Source: Pseudoduganella danionis (GTDB taxonomy: Bacteria; Pseudomonadota; Gammaproteobacteria; Burkholderiales; Burkholderiaceae_D). From it: a DNA stretch of 64,000 nucleotides. The stretch spans positions 1,819,394 to 1,883,393 of the forward strand of contig NZ_WNKW01000001.1 of the NCBI RefSeq assembly GCF_009720775.1. Reading direction: 5' to 3'. Below are positions 54,080-63,874 of this stretch, one piece after another (within the stretch, counting starts at the first letter, position 1; each line of letters starts with the position of its first letter). A model generated the notes under the pieces. That model worked only from the letters and a program-made list of their open reading frames with translations. It did no database searches and was not told the origin of the DNA. A program made the translations under genes and the position numbers.

Positions 54080-56688
54080 TACCAGTCCTCTCTTACGGCG
54101 CGTATCGGTCCGCCGGACAGGGCTTGCCGGCCTGCGAACAGGGCGGTCAGCGCGGCGGCAGTCAGCAGCAGGCCTGCGACGCTGGCCATCAGCGGCCATG
54201 GCAGGTGTAGCTGCATGGTCCAGTGGAACGATTGCGGATTGACCACGAACACCAGTATCAGGCTGATGAACCAGCCCAGCACGAAACCGGTCAGTATGCC
54301 CAGCGCCGTCAGCGATCCGCCTTCGATGGCGAGGATGGCCAGTATCTGGTGCCGGGTCAGGCCCACATGGCGCAGCATGCCGAATTCACGTGCGCGTGCC
54401 AGCGTCTGGGCGGAGAAGGTGGCTGCCACGCCGAACAGACCGATGACGATGGCAATCGCTTCCAGCAGATAGGTGATGGCAAAGCTGCGGTCGAAGACGG
54501 TCATGCTCATGGCGCGGATGTCCGAGGGCAGGCTGACGTCGAGAGCGGCCGCAAACGGCAGGCGCTTCAGCGCCGCTTCCGTGTCGGCAGTTTTGGTGCC
54601 AGCGTGCAGCCAGATGGCGGCGTTGCTGGCGTCCTGATCGCCGGTCAGCTTGCGGTAGTCGGACAAACGCATCTGGATCGTGCCGGTAGGGTGGGCATAA
54701 TCGCGCCAGATGCCGCCCACAATGAAGGGGTGGCGCTGGCCGTTCAGCGGCAGTTCGATGCGCTGGCCGAGCTGCATGCCGTACAAGTCCACCATGGCTT
54801 CGGAGATCCACACGGGCGGCGGTGCATCCGCAGCCGGAACGACGGTGCTGCCGATGATGGCCAGCGAGCGCTCCGGCTGCGCCGCATCCACATGGCGCGC
54901 CATCAGCGCCACGGCGGGGCGGGCCGGATCTAGCGAGACGGCGGTCACGCGCAGGAAGTCTACTGTTTCCACGCCGGGCAAGGCCGCCAGGGCCGCCTGT
55001 TCGGGGGGCCGCAATCCGGCCGTATTGCCGGCGCTGGTGCTGCTGATGTACAGGTCTGCCGGCAGTACATGGCGTAGCCAGTCATCGAGCGATACACGGA
55101 AGCTGGCTACCATGATGGCCATGGCGACCATCAGACTGAAGCTCGATAGTACGCCGCCCAGTGCGATACCGGCCTGACTGGATGCGTTGGCGAGTCTTGC
55201 CAGCGTTAGCGTGAGAATGGCCGGTGCGCTCGCGCGGCCGGCTATGGAGCGTTCCCAGCGCTGATGGGCGTAGCGGAAAGTCAGCGCGGCCAATCGGGGC
55301 ATCAGGGCGATGGTGCCTATCAGTAGCAGCGCAATCGACAAGTAGCCGAACAGTGGCAACTCGAACACGGGCGGCGCCTGTGACAGGGCGGCCGCCAGCG
55401 CGATGCAGGCTAGTGCTGGCCAAGGCCGCGATAGTTGGGCCAGTGCCGCTTCTTCCGTTCCTGCCTTGAGGGCGACGGCCGGCTTGGCGCGGGCCGCATC
55501 GAAAGCAGGGGCCGCACAGCCCAGGATCGCAACGGCGACACCGAGCGCAAAATAGACGGTGGCGGCCAGCGGGGCAAAGTGTATCTGAGGCTGTACGCCC
55601 GAGAAGAGTCCGGCCCCCAGGTCGCCGCCCATGAAATGTAGCGCAGCGGCAGCCAGGCCGTAGCCGCCGGCCACGCCGCAGGCAGCGCCGATTACCCCCA
55701 GGCTTAGCCCTTCCAGCAGTATCTGCGCGATCAGATGGCGCCGCTCCATGCCCAGTACGCGCAGCAGCGCAAACTGGCTGCGCCGACGGATCACGGCCAG
55801 CGCCTGGGTGGAAAACACCAGAAACGCGCCAGTGAACAGGGCCACCAGTGCCAGCACCGTCAGGTTGACCCGATAGGCGCGGCTCATGCCTTCGTTGCGG
55901 CTATTCTGGTCGGCGTCGTTAGGCTGGCTGACGCGGAAGCGGCCCGGCTGGCTGTGTTCGAGTTCCTGCTGCAGTTGTGCTTTGAATGCAGCGCTATCGA
56001 CACCCGAGCGTAGCTTCAGGTCTATGCGTGACAGCTTGCCTAGCTGGTTGAAGCGCCATTGCGCTGCACCGATATCCATCACGGCGATGCGTTGGCCGGC
56101 CCGTGCTTGCGGCAGACTACCCGCGACCCGCAGGGAGAGTTGGTCTACGCCGAGTTGCAGCGTCAGCGGCTGGCCCACGGTCGACTTCAGCCACATTTCG
56201 GCGGCCGGAGATAGAAAAATCGCATCGTCGGCCAGCGCTTCTGTCATGCCGCCATCGGCCGCTATGCCGATCAGGTCGGGCGTGAGAAAGCCGGCCCGCA
56301 GCGCATCGTTGGCGATGATTTTCAGCGCGCTGTGGTGGCCGGGAACGGAGGCTTCGATTTCCAGTATCGGTGAAGCGATCGCGACACCTTCGTGCTGGGC
56401 GATGCGCGGATAAATGGCTTCGTCGAACAGGGGTTCGGTAGCCCGCACCTGTATGTCGGCGACGCCGGACAGGCCTTTGATGGCGGACGAGAACTCGTTA
56501 AAGGCCGCCGCATTCATCAGATGGATGGCGAAGCCGAGCGCGATGCCGACCGCGATGGCCGCTACGGCCACCAGTGCGCGCAGCGGGTGGGCGCGCCACT
56601 CGCCCAGCAGCAGGGCAAACGACAGGCGCCAGCGCATGCCGCTGTCGGCCTCCGCTCTGGTCGTATGTGGCGTGGCGTGCGCAGACAT
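54079..56688 (-). CDS. FtsX/MacB-type ABC permease, two-domain
   Basis: An 869-residue inner-membrane protein. One helix near residues 30-50 (LRALVAVAAIAVGIALGFAI), a large periplasmic domain, then a four-helix FtsX domain (near 285-400) with the RRRSQFALLRVLGMERR contact loop, further helices, a second periplasmic domain and a second FtsX domain (near 740-860) with AREFGMLRHVGLTRHQIL. This is a fused dimer of the permease type used to move lipoproteins or signal across the envelope. The ATG at 56688 overlaps the DUF4124 stop as TAATG. No ATPase gene is adjacent, so it must recruit one from elsewhere. Confidence 0.92.
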   Translation of the reverse strand: MSAHATPHTTRAEADSGMRWRLSFALLLGEWRAHPLRALVAVAAIAVGIALGFAIHLMNAAAFNEFSSAIKGLSGVADIQVRATEPLFDEAIYPRIAQHEGVAIASPILEIEASVPGHHSALKIIANDALRAGFLTPDLIGIAADGGMTEALADDAIFLSPAAEMWLKSTVGQPLTLQLGVDQLSLRVAGSLPQARAGQRIAVMDIGAAQWRFNQLGKLSRIDLKLRSGVDSAAFKAQLQQELEHSQPGRFRVSQPNDADQNSRNEGMSRAYRVNLTVLALVALFTGAFLVFSTQALAVIRRRSQFALLRVLGMERRHLIAQILLEGLSLGVIGAACGVAGGYGLAAAALHFMGGDLGAGLFSGVQPQIHFAPLAATVYFALGVAVAILGCAAPAFDAARAKPAVALKAGTEEAALAQLSRPWPALACIALAAALSQAPPVFELPLFGYLSIALLLIGTIALMPRLAALTFRYAHQRWERSIAGRASAPAILTLTLARLANASSQAGIALGGVLSSFSLMVAMAIMVASFRVSLDDWLRHVLPADLYISSTSAGNTAGLRPPEQAALAALPGVETVDFLRVTAVSLDPARPAVALMARHVDAAQPERSLAIIGSTVVPAADAPPPVWISEAMVDLYGMQLGQRIELPLNGQRHPFIVGGIWRDYAHPTGTIQMRLSDYRKLTGDQDASNAAIWLHAGTKTADTEAALKRLPFAAALDVSLPSDIRAMSMTVFDRSFAITYLLEAIAIVIGLFGVAATFSAQTLARAREFGMLRHVGLTRHQILAILAIEGGSLTALGILTGFVLGWFISLILVFVVNPQSFHWTMQLHLPWPLMASVAGLLLTAAALTALFAGRQALSGGPIRAVREDW

Positions 56689-57152
56689 TAACGGGAACAC
56701 TCCTGTGCCAGCGTCTGCGCGGCACGCTTAGCCTTGAGCTGGGCCGCCTCGCGCTGCGCTACCGGGGCATGGCTGGCATCCTCCGCTGCCCAGCGCTGGG
56801 CTCTTTGCAGGCGCGCGCACTTTTCCCTGTACTGGCGGGCGGCATGGCTGGCGCGCTGGTCTTCGCGCTCTTGCCGTGCTGCGCGCTTTTCACGCTGCTG
56901 GCGTAGCTGTTCGGCCAGTGCTGCCTGCCGTGCCAGATCTGCGGCGCTGGCCGGATCCGCAGGCGGTGCTGGCGGAACGGCCAGCGTGGTAGTTTGCGCC
57001 CCTTGCGGGCAGGGCTGGTCGGTGTAGCTGATTTTGCCATCCTGTGCGCAGCGGTGCACGGCTGGTGATTCCGTTTGAGCGTAGGCCGCACAGGCCGACA
57101 GGCAGCCTAGCAAAGCTACTAGATGGGGCAGATACATGATGATCCCGTTCAC
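56688..57152 (-). CDS. DUF4124-containing exported protein
   Basis: A 154-residue protein with a signal peptide (PHLVALLGCLSACAAYAQ) and a short DUF4124 motif (VHRCAQDGKISYTDQPCPQG, with paired Cys). The remainder is a highly charged helical region (QLRQQREKRAARQEREDQ). The start is taken as the GTG at 57152, which overlaps the FAD-oxidase stop as GTGA; the ATG at 57137 is an alternative. LSAC could also serve as a lipobox. Function is unknown in this family. It lies between the FAD oxidase and the permease in one unit. Confidence 0.82.
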   Translation of the reverse strand: MNGIIMYLPHLVALLGCLSACAAYAQTESPAVHRCAQDGKISYTDQPCPQGAQTTTLAVPPAPPADPASAADLARQAALAEQLRQQREKRAARQEREDQRASHAARQYREKCARLQRAQRWAAEDASHAPVAQREAAQLKAKRAAQTLAQECSR

Positions 57153-58561
57153 AGAATTTTTCCGGGATTCATAATGCCCTGTGGGTCCAGGGCTGCTTTG
57201 ATGGAGCGCATCAGGGCCAGTTCCACCGGCGATTTGTAGTGGGCCAGATCGTCTTTTTTGAGTGCGCCTATGCCATGTTCGGCCGAGATGGAGCCACCGA
57301 AACTTTGCACGCTATCGTGCACCAGACGGTTGACGGCAGCCTGATTGGCCAGAAACGCTTCATGGCCTACGCCTTCGGGCGGCGCCACATTGAAGTGCAG
57401 ATTGCCATCGCCCAGATGGCCGAAGCAGACCAGCTGGCAGGCGGGGAAAGCCTGCTCCAGCAGGGGCGCTGTGGTAGCGATAAATTCTGGGATGCGCGAA
57501 ACGGGCAGGGAAATATCGTGCTTGATGTTCTTGCCAGCCTTGGCTTGCGCCAGTGGTATGTGTTCGCGCAACTGCCATAGCGACTGCGACTGTGCCACCG
57601 AAGTAGCCACCACGGCATCGCTGATGATGGTGCCATCGAGTGCGGCGCCGATGGCCCGTTCCAGCAGGGCCACTGCATGCTGTTCCGATTCGTTGCTGGA
57701 CAGTTCCAGCAGCACATACTGGCCATGGCCATGGCCAGCGGCGAACGGTTGCGGCAAGGCAGGGAACTGCTGCGCGACCAGCGCCAGGCAGATGCGCGAC
57801 ATCAGCTCGAAGCCCGTCAGGCTGGCGCCGCAATAGTCCTGCATCAGCTTGAGCAGCTTGAGTGCCTGCTCGGGCGACTCCATGGCCGCCAGCGCCGTGA
57901 TGCTGGCCTGCGGCTGCGGATACAGCTTGAGTACGGCGCCCGTAATGATACCCAGCGTGCCTTCCGCGCCGATGTAGAGATCGCGCAGATCGTAGCCCGT
58001 ATTATCTTTGCGCAGACCGCGCAGGCCATCCCAGATGTCGCCCTGTGGCGTCACCACTTCCAAGCCTAGACACAATTCGCGTGTGTTGCCATAGCGTAGA
58101 ACGGCTGTGCCGCCCGCGTTGCTGGACAGGTTGCCGCCTATGGTGCAACTGCCCTCCGACGCTAGCGAAAGGGGAAACAAACAGCCTTCGGCCGCAGCGG
58201 CCTGCTGTATCTCTGCGAGTATGCAGCCCGCATCCACAGTCATGGTGCGGTTGGCGACGTCGATCTTGCGGATGCGCTTGAGCCGCCCCAGCGACAGCAC
58301 TACGGCCCGCCCGGAATTATCGGGCACGCTGCCCAGCACCAGCCCCGTGTTGCCCCCCTGTGGCACGATGGGTACCGCATGTTCTGCGCAGGCCCGGACC
58401 AGTGCCGCGACCTGTTCCACGCTGGCGGGTCGCAGTACAGCCAGTGCGCGGCCCGTATGCCGGCCACGCCAGTCATTCAGATAGGGTGCCATATCCTGTG
58501 CCGTCTCCAGCACATGGTCTGAACCTAGCAGGTGGCGGCACTGCTGTAGAAAAGCGCTCAT
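57149..58561 (-). CDS. FAD-binding oxidase, GlcD/D-2-hydroxyacid dehydrogenase type
   Basis: A 470-residue flavoprotein of the vanillyl-alcohol-oxidase fold. The FAD-binding domain has VPQGGNTGLVLGSVPD and PLSLASEGSCTIGGNLSSN; the C-terminal domain has CFGHLGDGNLHFNV and ISAEHGIGALKKD, typical of D-lactate, glycolate or D-2-hydroxyglutarate dehydrogenases. The specific substrate is uncertain. The ATG at 58561 overlaps the DUF2069 stop as ATGA. The frame extends to 58774, but that stretch is antisense-like and overlaps DUF2069. Confidence 0.92.
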   Translation of the reverse strand: MSAFLQQCRHLLGSDHVLETAQDMAPYLNDWRGRHTGRALAVLRPASVEQVAALVRACAEHAVPIVPQGGNTGLVLGSVPDNSGRAVVLSLGRLKRIRKIDVANRTMTVDAGCILAEIQQAAAAEGCLFPLSLASEGSCTIGGNLSSNAGGTAVLRYGNTRELCLGLEVVTPQGDIWDGLRGLRKDNTGYDLRDLYIGAEGTLGIITGAVLKLYPQPQASITALAAMESPEQALKLLKLMQDYCGASLTGFELMSRICLALVAQQFPALPQPFAAGHGHGQYVLLELSSNESEQHAVALLERAIGAALDGTIISDAVVATSVAQSQSLWQLREHIPLAQAKAGKNIKHDISLPVSRIPEFIATTAPLLEQAFPACQLVCFGHLGDGNLHFNVAPPEGVGHEAFLANQAAVNRLVHDSVQSFGGSISAEHGIGALKKDDLAHYKSPVELALMRSIKAALDPQGIMNPGKIL

Positions 58562-58965
58562 GGAACGGTGTTTTCCTTGACCTTGTCCAGCAGTTCCTTG
58601 GCCATCTTTTTGGCCGCTTTTTTGTAAGGGCGCACATACATGATGGCGCAGACGAAATAGACCACCACGATGATGGCTTCGCCCCAGCCCAGCCATGCGG
58701 AAAGCTGGCCGCGATCGCTCCAGCCGCGCACCACGCCCTCGGTGAAGTACAGCAGGATCATCATCGAAGTCCACTGCAGCGTGTACACATCACGCTTCCA
58801 CACGCCCACCAGCGGCAGCAGCAGCGGTGCTGCTTTCAGGGCCAGCCACGAGCCGCCCGGTTTGAGGGGCGCCAGCGCCAGTTCCCACGCCAGACACCAG
58901 ATGATCAGCGTGATCAGGCTGCCGATGGCACCCAGATGGAAGAATTTCTGCAGTCGGCTTTCCAT
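58558..58965 (-). CDS. DUF2069 inner-membrane protein
   Basis: A 135-residue membrane protein with about four hydrophobic segments (LGAIGSLITLIIWCLAWELA, AAPLLLPLVGVW, MMILLYFTEGVV, AIIVVVYFVCAIMYV) and a basic C-terminal tail. It matches the DUF2069 family, often encoded beside wrbA. It starts 11 bases after the WrbA stop. The open frame extends further upstream within wrbA, but the ATG at 58965 gives the family N-terminus. Confidence 0.9.
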   Translation of the reverse strand: MESRLQKFFHLGAIGSLITLIIWCLAWELALAPLKPGGSWLALKAAPLLLPLVGVWKRDVYTLQWTSMMILLYFTEGVVRGWSDRGQLSAWLGWGEAIIVVVYFVCAIMYVRPYKKAAKKMAKELLDKVKENTVP

Positions 58966-58976
58966 GATCGGCTTCC

Positions 58977-59648
<672 letters not shown>

Positions 59649-59654
59649 TTATAC

Positions 59655-61031
59655 ATGTCTGAAAAAATAATACGTCCGGTTTTCCAGTATTTGTCGCGTA
59701 GTTGCCAATCCGGCATAGCGACGGTGCGCTCGCTGTCGTGGGCCGAGGTGCGCGATCTGGTGATGTTTGCGCGCCGCCGCCTGCGCGAAGAAAGCGTGCC
59801 GCAGGTGGCCGGCAGCCTGACTTTCACCACCGTGTTTGCGCTGGTGCCGCTGCTGACCATCGCGCTGGCGATCTTCACTACCTTCCCGATGTTCAATACC
59901 TTCCGTGCCTCGCTGGAAGCGTATTTCGTCCAGAGCGTGATGCCGAAGACGATATCGAGCACCATCCTCAACTACCTGACCATGTTCGCCTCCAAGGCCA
60001 CGCGCCTGTCGGCCGTGGGTGCGGTGGCGCTGATCCTGACTTCGGTGGCCATGATGGGCCAGATCGAGCGCGTGTTCAACCGCATCTGGCGCGTGCGTGC
60101 CGAGCGGCGCTGGGCCAAGCGCATACTGGTGTACTGGGCGCTGATTACGCTGGGGCCTTTGCTGATCGGCGTGTCGCTGACGCTGTCCTCGCATGTGTTC
60201 ATGGCCACCAGTGACCTGATCGGCGACATCCCTGTGATCGGGGCGCTGATTTATGCCTTGCTGTCGCTGGCGCTGACCACCATCACCTTCACGCTGCTGT
60301 ACATGGCAGTGCCGAATCGCGACGTGGACTGGCAGGATGCCGCCTGGGGCGGACTGGTGGCAGGTGTGGCTTTCGAGGTGGCCAAGCGCGGCTTTGCCAT
60401 CTTCATTACCCAGTTCCCGGCCTACTCCAAGATCTACGGCGCGCTGGCGGCCATGCCGCTGTTCCTGCTGTGGGTGTATGTGTCGTGGATGATTACCCTG
60501 TTCGGTGCGCTGCTGGTGGCTGCGCTGCCTGTGGTGAAATACGAGCGCTGGTGGCACGAAGCCCAGCCGGGCGGCGAGTTTGTCGATGCCATGGCCATCC
60601 TGCGCGTGCTGTTCGTCGCGTCCGTGTGCGGCGATACGGCGCTGGTGAGTGCTGGTGCGATCCGCGCCCGCACCCGCCTGGGCTTCGATGAAGTCGACAA
60701 CCTGCTGGAGAAAATGGTGGGTGAAGGCTGGGTGGGTCGCGTCAAGGTCGACGCGCCGGCCCGTGTACAGTGGGGCAAGCGGGTGACGGATGGCGGCGAC
60801 CACTGGGTGCTGCTGGCCAATGTCAACAAGCTCACGCTGGCCGAGGTCTACCGCCTGTTCGTATTCGCCGGCATGTCCATCAATGCCGGCGTGGTCAGCG
60901 ATAGCGACGACGAGCGCGACATCCAGGCCGCGCGCGATGCCGCCGCGCTGGCGCGTGTGGTGGAAACGGCCGTGGAGGCAGGGCTGGGCAAGACGCTGGG
61001 CGAGCACTTCGGCCCAATTGATCCCCGCTGA
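59655..61031 (+). CDS. YihY/BrkB-family inner-membrane protein
   Basis: A 458-residue protein. Six membrane helices of the YihY (BrkB/RNase BN-named) family occupy about residues 45-300, with VPQVAGSLTFTTVFALVPLL and YSKIYGALAAMPLFLLWVYV as landmark motifs. The remaining 150 residues form a cytoplasmic domain of unknown role. The name RNase BN is historical; there is no nuclease motif. An in-frame ATG-free extension to 59580 precedes the chosen ATG at 59655. Confidence 0.92.
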   Translation: MSEKIIRPVFQYLSRSCQSGIATVRSLSWAEVRDLVMFARRRLREESVPQVAGSLTFTTVFALVPLLTIALAIFTTFPMFNTFRASLEAYFVQSVMPKTISSTILNYLTMFASKATRLSAVGAVALILTSVAMMGQIERVFNRIWRVRAERRWAKRILVYWALITLGPLLIGVSLTLSSHVFMATSDLIGDIPVIGALIYALLSLALTTITFTLLYMAVPNRDVDWQDAAWGGLVAGVAFEVAKRGFAIFITQFPAYSKIYGALAAMPLFLLWVYVSWMITLFGALLVAALPVVKYERWWHEAQPGGEFVDAMAILRVLFVASVCGDTALVSAGAIRARTRLGFDEVDNLLEKMVGEGWVGRVKVDAPARVQWGKRVTDGGDHWVLLANVNKLTLAEVYRLFVFAGMSINAGVVSDSDDERDIQAARDAAALARVVETAVEAGLGKTLGEHFGPIDPR

Positions 61032-61049
61032 CGCGCGCCGAGGCCCTGT

Positions 61050-61847
61050 TCAGCTCTGCATGAACGTCAACAGATGATCGAGCACGGCGTCGGGCTGCTC
61101 GCTCATCATCGAGTGGCCGCTGTTCACCGTCACCATCTTCGCATGGGCCATGCTGGCGGCCAGCAGGCGGGCGGACTTGGGCGGCGTCATCATGTCGCGC
61201 GCGCCGCACAGCAGCAGGGTAGGGCATTGCACGGCCTGCGCTGCCGCTTCGCCGTTGGCGTATTCGTTACAGGCGGTGAAGTCGGTAAAGAACAGCTGCT
61301 GCGGATTGATGGCGGACATGCGCTGCATCAAGCGCTGCGCCACGCCTGTGGTGTTGACGCCGGGGCTGGCTGAACGCCCCGTCAGGCTCGCGTGCGAATA
61401 GATGTTGACCATGTCGATGGCGCTGGCTTCATCCTTGCGTGCTGTGTCCAGTAGCGCTGGCGAGACCTTCATCGGATAGGTGCTGCCCAGCAGCGCCAGA
61501 CGGCTGACCCGGGTGGGCGCCTGATGGCTGGCTTCCAGCGCGATCAGCGATCCCATGCTGTGGCCGCACAGGGCGGCCTGCTGTATGCCTGCTGCATCGA
61601 GCACGGCCAGCAGCCATTGTGCCATGGCGGGCACGGAAGCCAGCGCTGGCCCGCGGCTGCGGCCATGGCCGGGCAGATCGACTGCCAGCACGGCATAGCC
61701 ATGGTGGGCAAAATAGCGGCTTTGCAGCGCCCAGACGCTGTGGTCGTTCTGGGCACCGTGTATGAATACGATGGCCGGCAGGCTGGTATCGAGCGGCTTG
61801 CCGCCCGTGTAGCAGTAGGCGGACTGGCCTTGTACGTCGAGCAGCAT
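61050..61847 (-). CDS. Alpha/beta hydrolase
   Basis: A 265-residue serine hydrolase. Oxyanion region FIHGAQNDHSVW, AVDLPGHGRS, nucleophile elbow CGHSMGSLIALEA, acid in LCGARDMMTPP and His in NSGHSMMSEQP are all visible. The substrate is unknown; PGHGRS-type enzymes include haloperoxidase- and esterase-like members. The ATG lies one base after the stop of the sulfhydrylase gene, so the two form an operon. Confidence 0.92.
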   Translation of the reverse strand: MLLDVQGQSAYCYTGGKPLDTSLPAIVFIHGAQNDHSVWALQSRYFAHHGYAVLAVDLPGHGRSRGPALASVPAMAQWLLAVLDAAGIQQAALCGHSMGSLIALEASHQAPTRVSRLALLGSTYPMKVSPALLDTARKDEASAIDMVNIYSHASLTGRSASPGVNTTGVAQRLMQRMSAINPQQLFFTDFTACNEYANGEAAAQAVQCPTLLLCGARDMMTPPKSARLLAASMAHAKMVTVNSGHSMMSEQPDAVLDHLLTFMQS

Positions 61848-61848
61848 C

Positions 61849-63159
61849 TCAGCCTCCTTTCTGCGACAGTTTGAGGGCGCGGCCCAGATCTTCCAGCAAA
61901 TCGTCGGCGTCTTCCAGCCCGACGGACAGGCGCATGGTGCCTTCGCTGATGCCGGCTAATGCCAGCTGCTCGGCCGGTACGCGGAAATGTGTGGTCGAGG
62001 CGGGATGGATGGCCAGCGATTTGGCATCGCCTACATTGGCCAGATGGGAGAACAGTTGCAAGCTATCGATGAAGCGCTTGCCTGCGGCACGACCGCCCTT
62101 GAGATCAAAGGTCAGCACGGCACCGCAGCCCTTGGGCAGCAGGCGCTGCGCCAGCGCGTGGTCGGGATGATCGGGCAGCTCGGGATACACCACTTGCTCT
62201 ACCGCGTCGTGTGCCAGCAGGAAGTCGGCCACCTTGCGCGTATTCGCCACATGGCGATCCATGCGCGGGCCCAGTGTTTCTATGCCCTGCAGGATGGCGA
62301 AAGCATTGTGCGGGCTCATCGCCGCGCCGAAGTCGCGCAAGCCTTCGCGCCGCGCGCGCAGCGCAAACGCCGCCACCGTGGATTCCTCGGCAAACACCAT
62401 GCCGTGGAAACCTTCGTACGGTTCGCACAGTTCGGGGAAACGGCCGCTGGCCTGATGGGCCGCCTGCCAGTCGAAACTGCCGCCATCGACCAGCAGGCCG
62501 CCTATGGCCGTGCCGTGGCCGCAGAGGAATTTGGTAGCAGAATGGAACACCAGATCGGCGCCATGATCGAACGGTTTGAGCAGATACGGCGTAGTGAAGG
62601 TGGCGTCCACCATCAGCGGCAGGTGGTGCTCATGGGCCAGCTCTGCGATGGCAGGAAGGTTGAGTACATCAAGTCCGGGATTGCCCAGCGTTTCGCCGAA
62701 CAGCACGCGGGTGTTGGGGCGGATGGCGGCGCGCCAGGCGTCGAGGTCGCGCGGATCGACGAAGGTCGTCTCGATGCCGAAGCGTTTCAGCGTATAGGCC
62801 AGCAGGTTGTGCGAGCCGCCGTACAGGGCGCGCGAAGCGACGATGTGCGAACCTGCGCCGGCGATGGTAGCCAGCCCCAGATGCATGGCGGCCTGACCAC
62901 TGGCTGTGGCGATGCCGGCCACGCCGCCTTCCAGCGCGGCGATGCGCTCTTCCAGCACCGCATTGGTGGGGTTGGAAATGCGGCTGTACACGTGGCCGGC
63001 CCGTTCCATATTGAACAGCGCGGCAGCATGCTCGGCGTCCTTGAAGGCGAATGAGGAACTGAAGTACAGCGGGGTGGCGCGCGCGCCGGTGGTGGGGTCG
63101 GGGGCTGCGCCGGCATGCAGTGCCAGCGTGTCAAAGCCGGGGTAGTGAGGGCCGCTCAT
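61849..63159 (-). CDS. O-acetylhomoserine sulfhydrylase-like Cys/Met-metabolism PLP enzyme
   Basis: A 436-residue enzyme of the cystathionine gamma-synthase family. The PLP Lys lies in HSATKFLCGHGTAIGG near residue 207; YSRISNPTNAVLEERIA and ATASGQAAMHLG are typical. Length and layout fit O-acetylhomoserine aminocarboxypropyltransferase (direct sulfide incorporation into homocysteine), but O-succinylhomoserine sulfhydrylase is possible. Its ATG faces a 189-base gap shared with the CBS gene. Confidence 0.93.
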   Translation of the reverse strand: MSGPHYPGFDTLALHAGAAPDPTTGARATPLYFSSSFAFKDAEHAAALFNMERAGHVYSRISNPTNAVLEERIAALEGGVAGIATASGQAAMHLGLATIAGAGSHIVASRALYGGSHNLLAYTLKRFGIETTFVDPRDLDAWRAAIRPNTRVLFGETLGNPGLDVLNLPAIAELAHEHHLPLMVDATFTTPYLLKPFDHGADLVFHSATKFLCGHGTAIGGLLVDGGSFDWQAAHQASGRFPELCEPYEGFHGMVFAEESTVAAFALRARREGLRDFGAAMSPHNAFAILQGIETLGPRMDRHVANTRKVADFLLAHDAVEQVVYPELPDHPDHALAQRLLPKGCGAVLTFDLKGGRAAGKRFIDSLQLFSHLANVGDAKSLAIHPASTTHFRVPAEQLALAGISEGTMRLSVGLEDADDLLEDLGRALKLSQKGG

Positions 63160-63348
63160 GGTGTCTCGTGTGAGTTGTTAGTATGGACCGCATGCTACCC
63201 CGAATTCCGCTATGGCGACAGCACTGCAACAATGTTGGGAATTGATTATCCAGAGCGCTGGATTTTTTGCTGGGCATAGGCTACATTCCCATTACGGCGC
63301 GCATAACCATAACGCTTAACTTAGCCCACAGTCGATAGGACGGCCCCC

Positions 63349-63807
63349 ATGAAAGTCTCGGAAATTCTTCAGGTTAAAGGCAGTATTCTCTACACCATCA
63401 ACCCTGACCAGCAACTGTCCGAAGCAGCCAGCATCATGGCGGAAAAAGACATCGGTTCGCTGGTGGTCATGGAGTTCGGTGATCTGGCCGGCATGCTGAC
63501 CTTCCGCGAGGTGCTGCGTGCCCTGCACGATAATGGCGGCAGCGTCGGTGGCGGCACCGTGCGCAAGCACATGGATGACCACCCGATCACCGTTACGCCC
63601 GATACGGAAGTCAATGAAGTGCGCCGTATCATGCTGGAAAAACACGCGCGCTACCTGCCCGTGATGAACGCTAAGACCATCCTCGGCGTGATCTCGTTCT
63701 ACGACGTGGCGCGTGCCGTGCTGGAAGCGCAGAGCTTCGAAAACCGCATGCTGAAAGCCTATATCCGCGACTGGCCGGGCGAAACGGCCGAGCAGGCTGC
63801 CGAGTAA
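63349..63807 (+). CDS. CBS-domain protein
   Basis: A 152-residue protein with two CBS domains, about residues 1-60 and 70-135 (IMAEKDIGSLVVMEFGDLAG and IMLEKHARYLPVMNAKTILG). CBS pairs bind adenosyl ligands such as AMP, ATP or SAM and regulate partner proteins. No other domain is present, so it is a stand-alone sensor whose partner is unknown. It stands as a single gene before the IS terminus. Confidence 0.93.
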   Translation: MKVSEILQVKGSILYTINPDQQLSEAASIMAEKDIGSLVVMEFGDLAGMLTFREVLRALHDNGGSVGGGTVRKHMDDHPITVTPDTEVNEVRRIMLEKHARYLPVMNAKTILGVISFYDVARAVLEAQSFENRMLKAYIRDWPGETAEQAAE

Positions 63808-63874
63808 GGGCCTTCAACAGGCGGTACGCTGGCACCGGTCGCAAGATCGGTGACCAAATGAAAAAGCCATGCAT

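Noticed and set aside
58562..58774. N-terminal 71-residue extension of the FAD oxidase
   Set aside because: It overlaps the DUF2069 gene in another frame; the ATG at 58561 overlaps the DUF2069 stop as ATGA, which is the natural start.
59655..61031. Ribonuclease BN assignment for the YihY protein
   Set aside because: The name is historical for this membrane family; no nuclease motif is present and RNase BN activity belongs to another protein.
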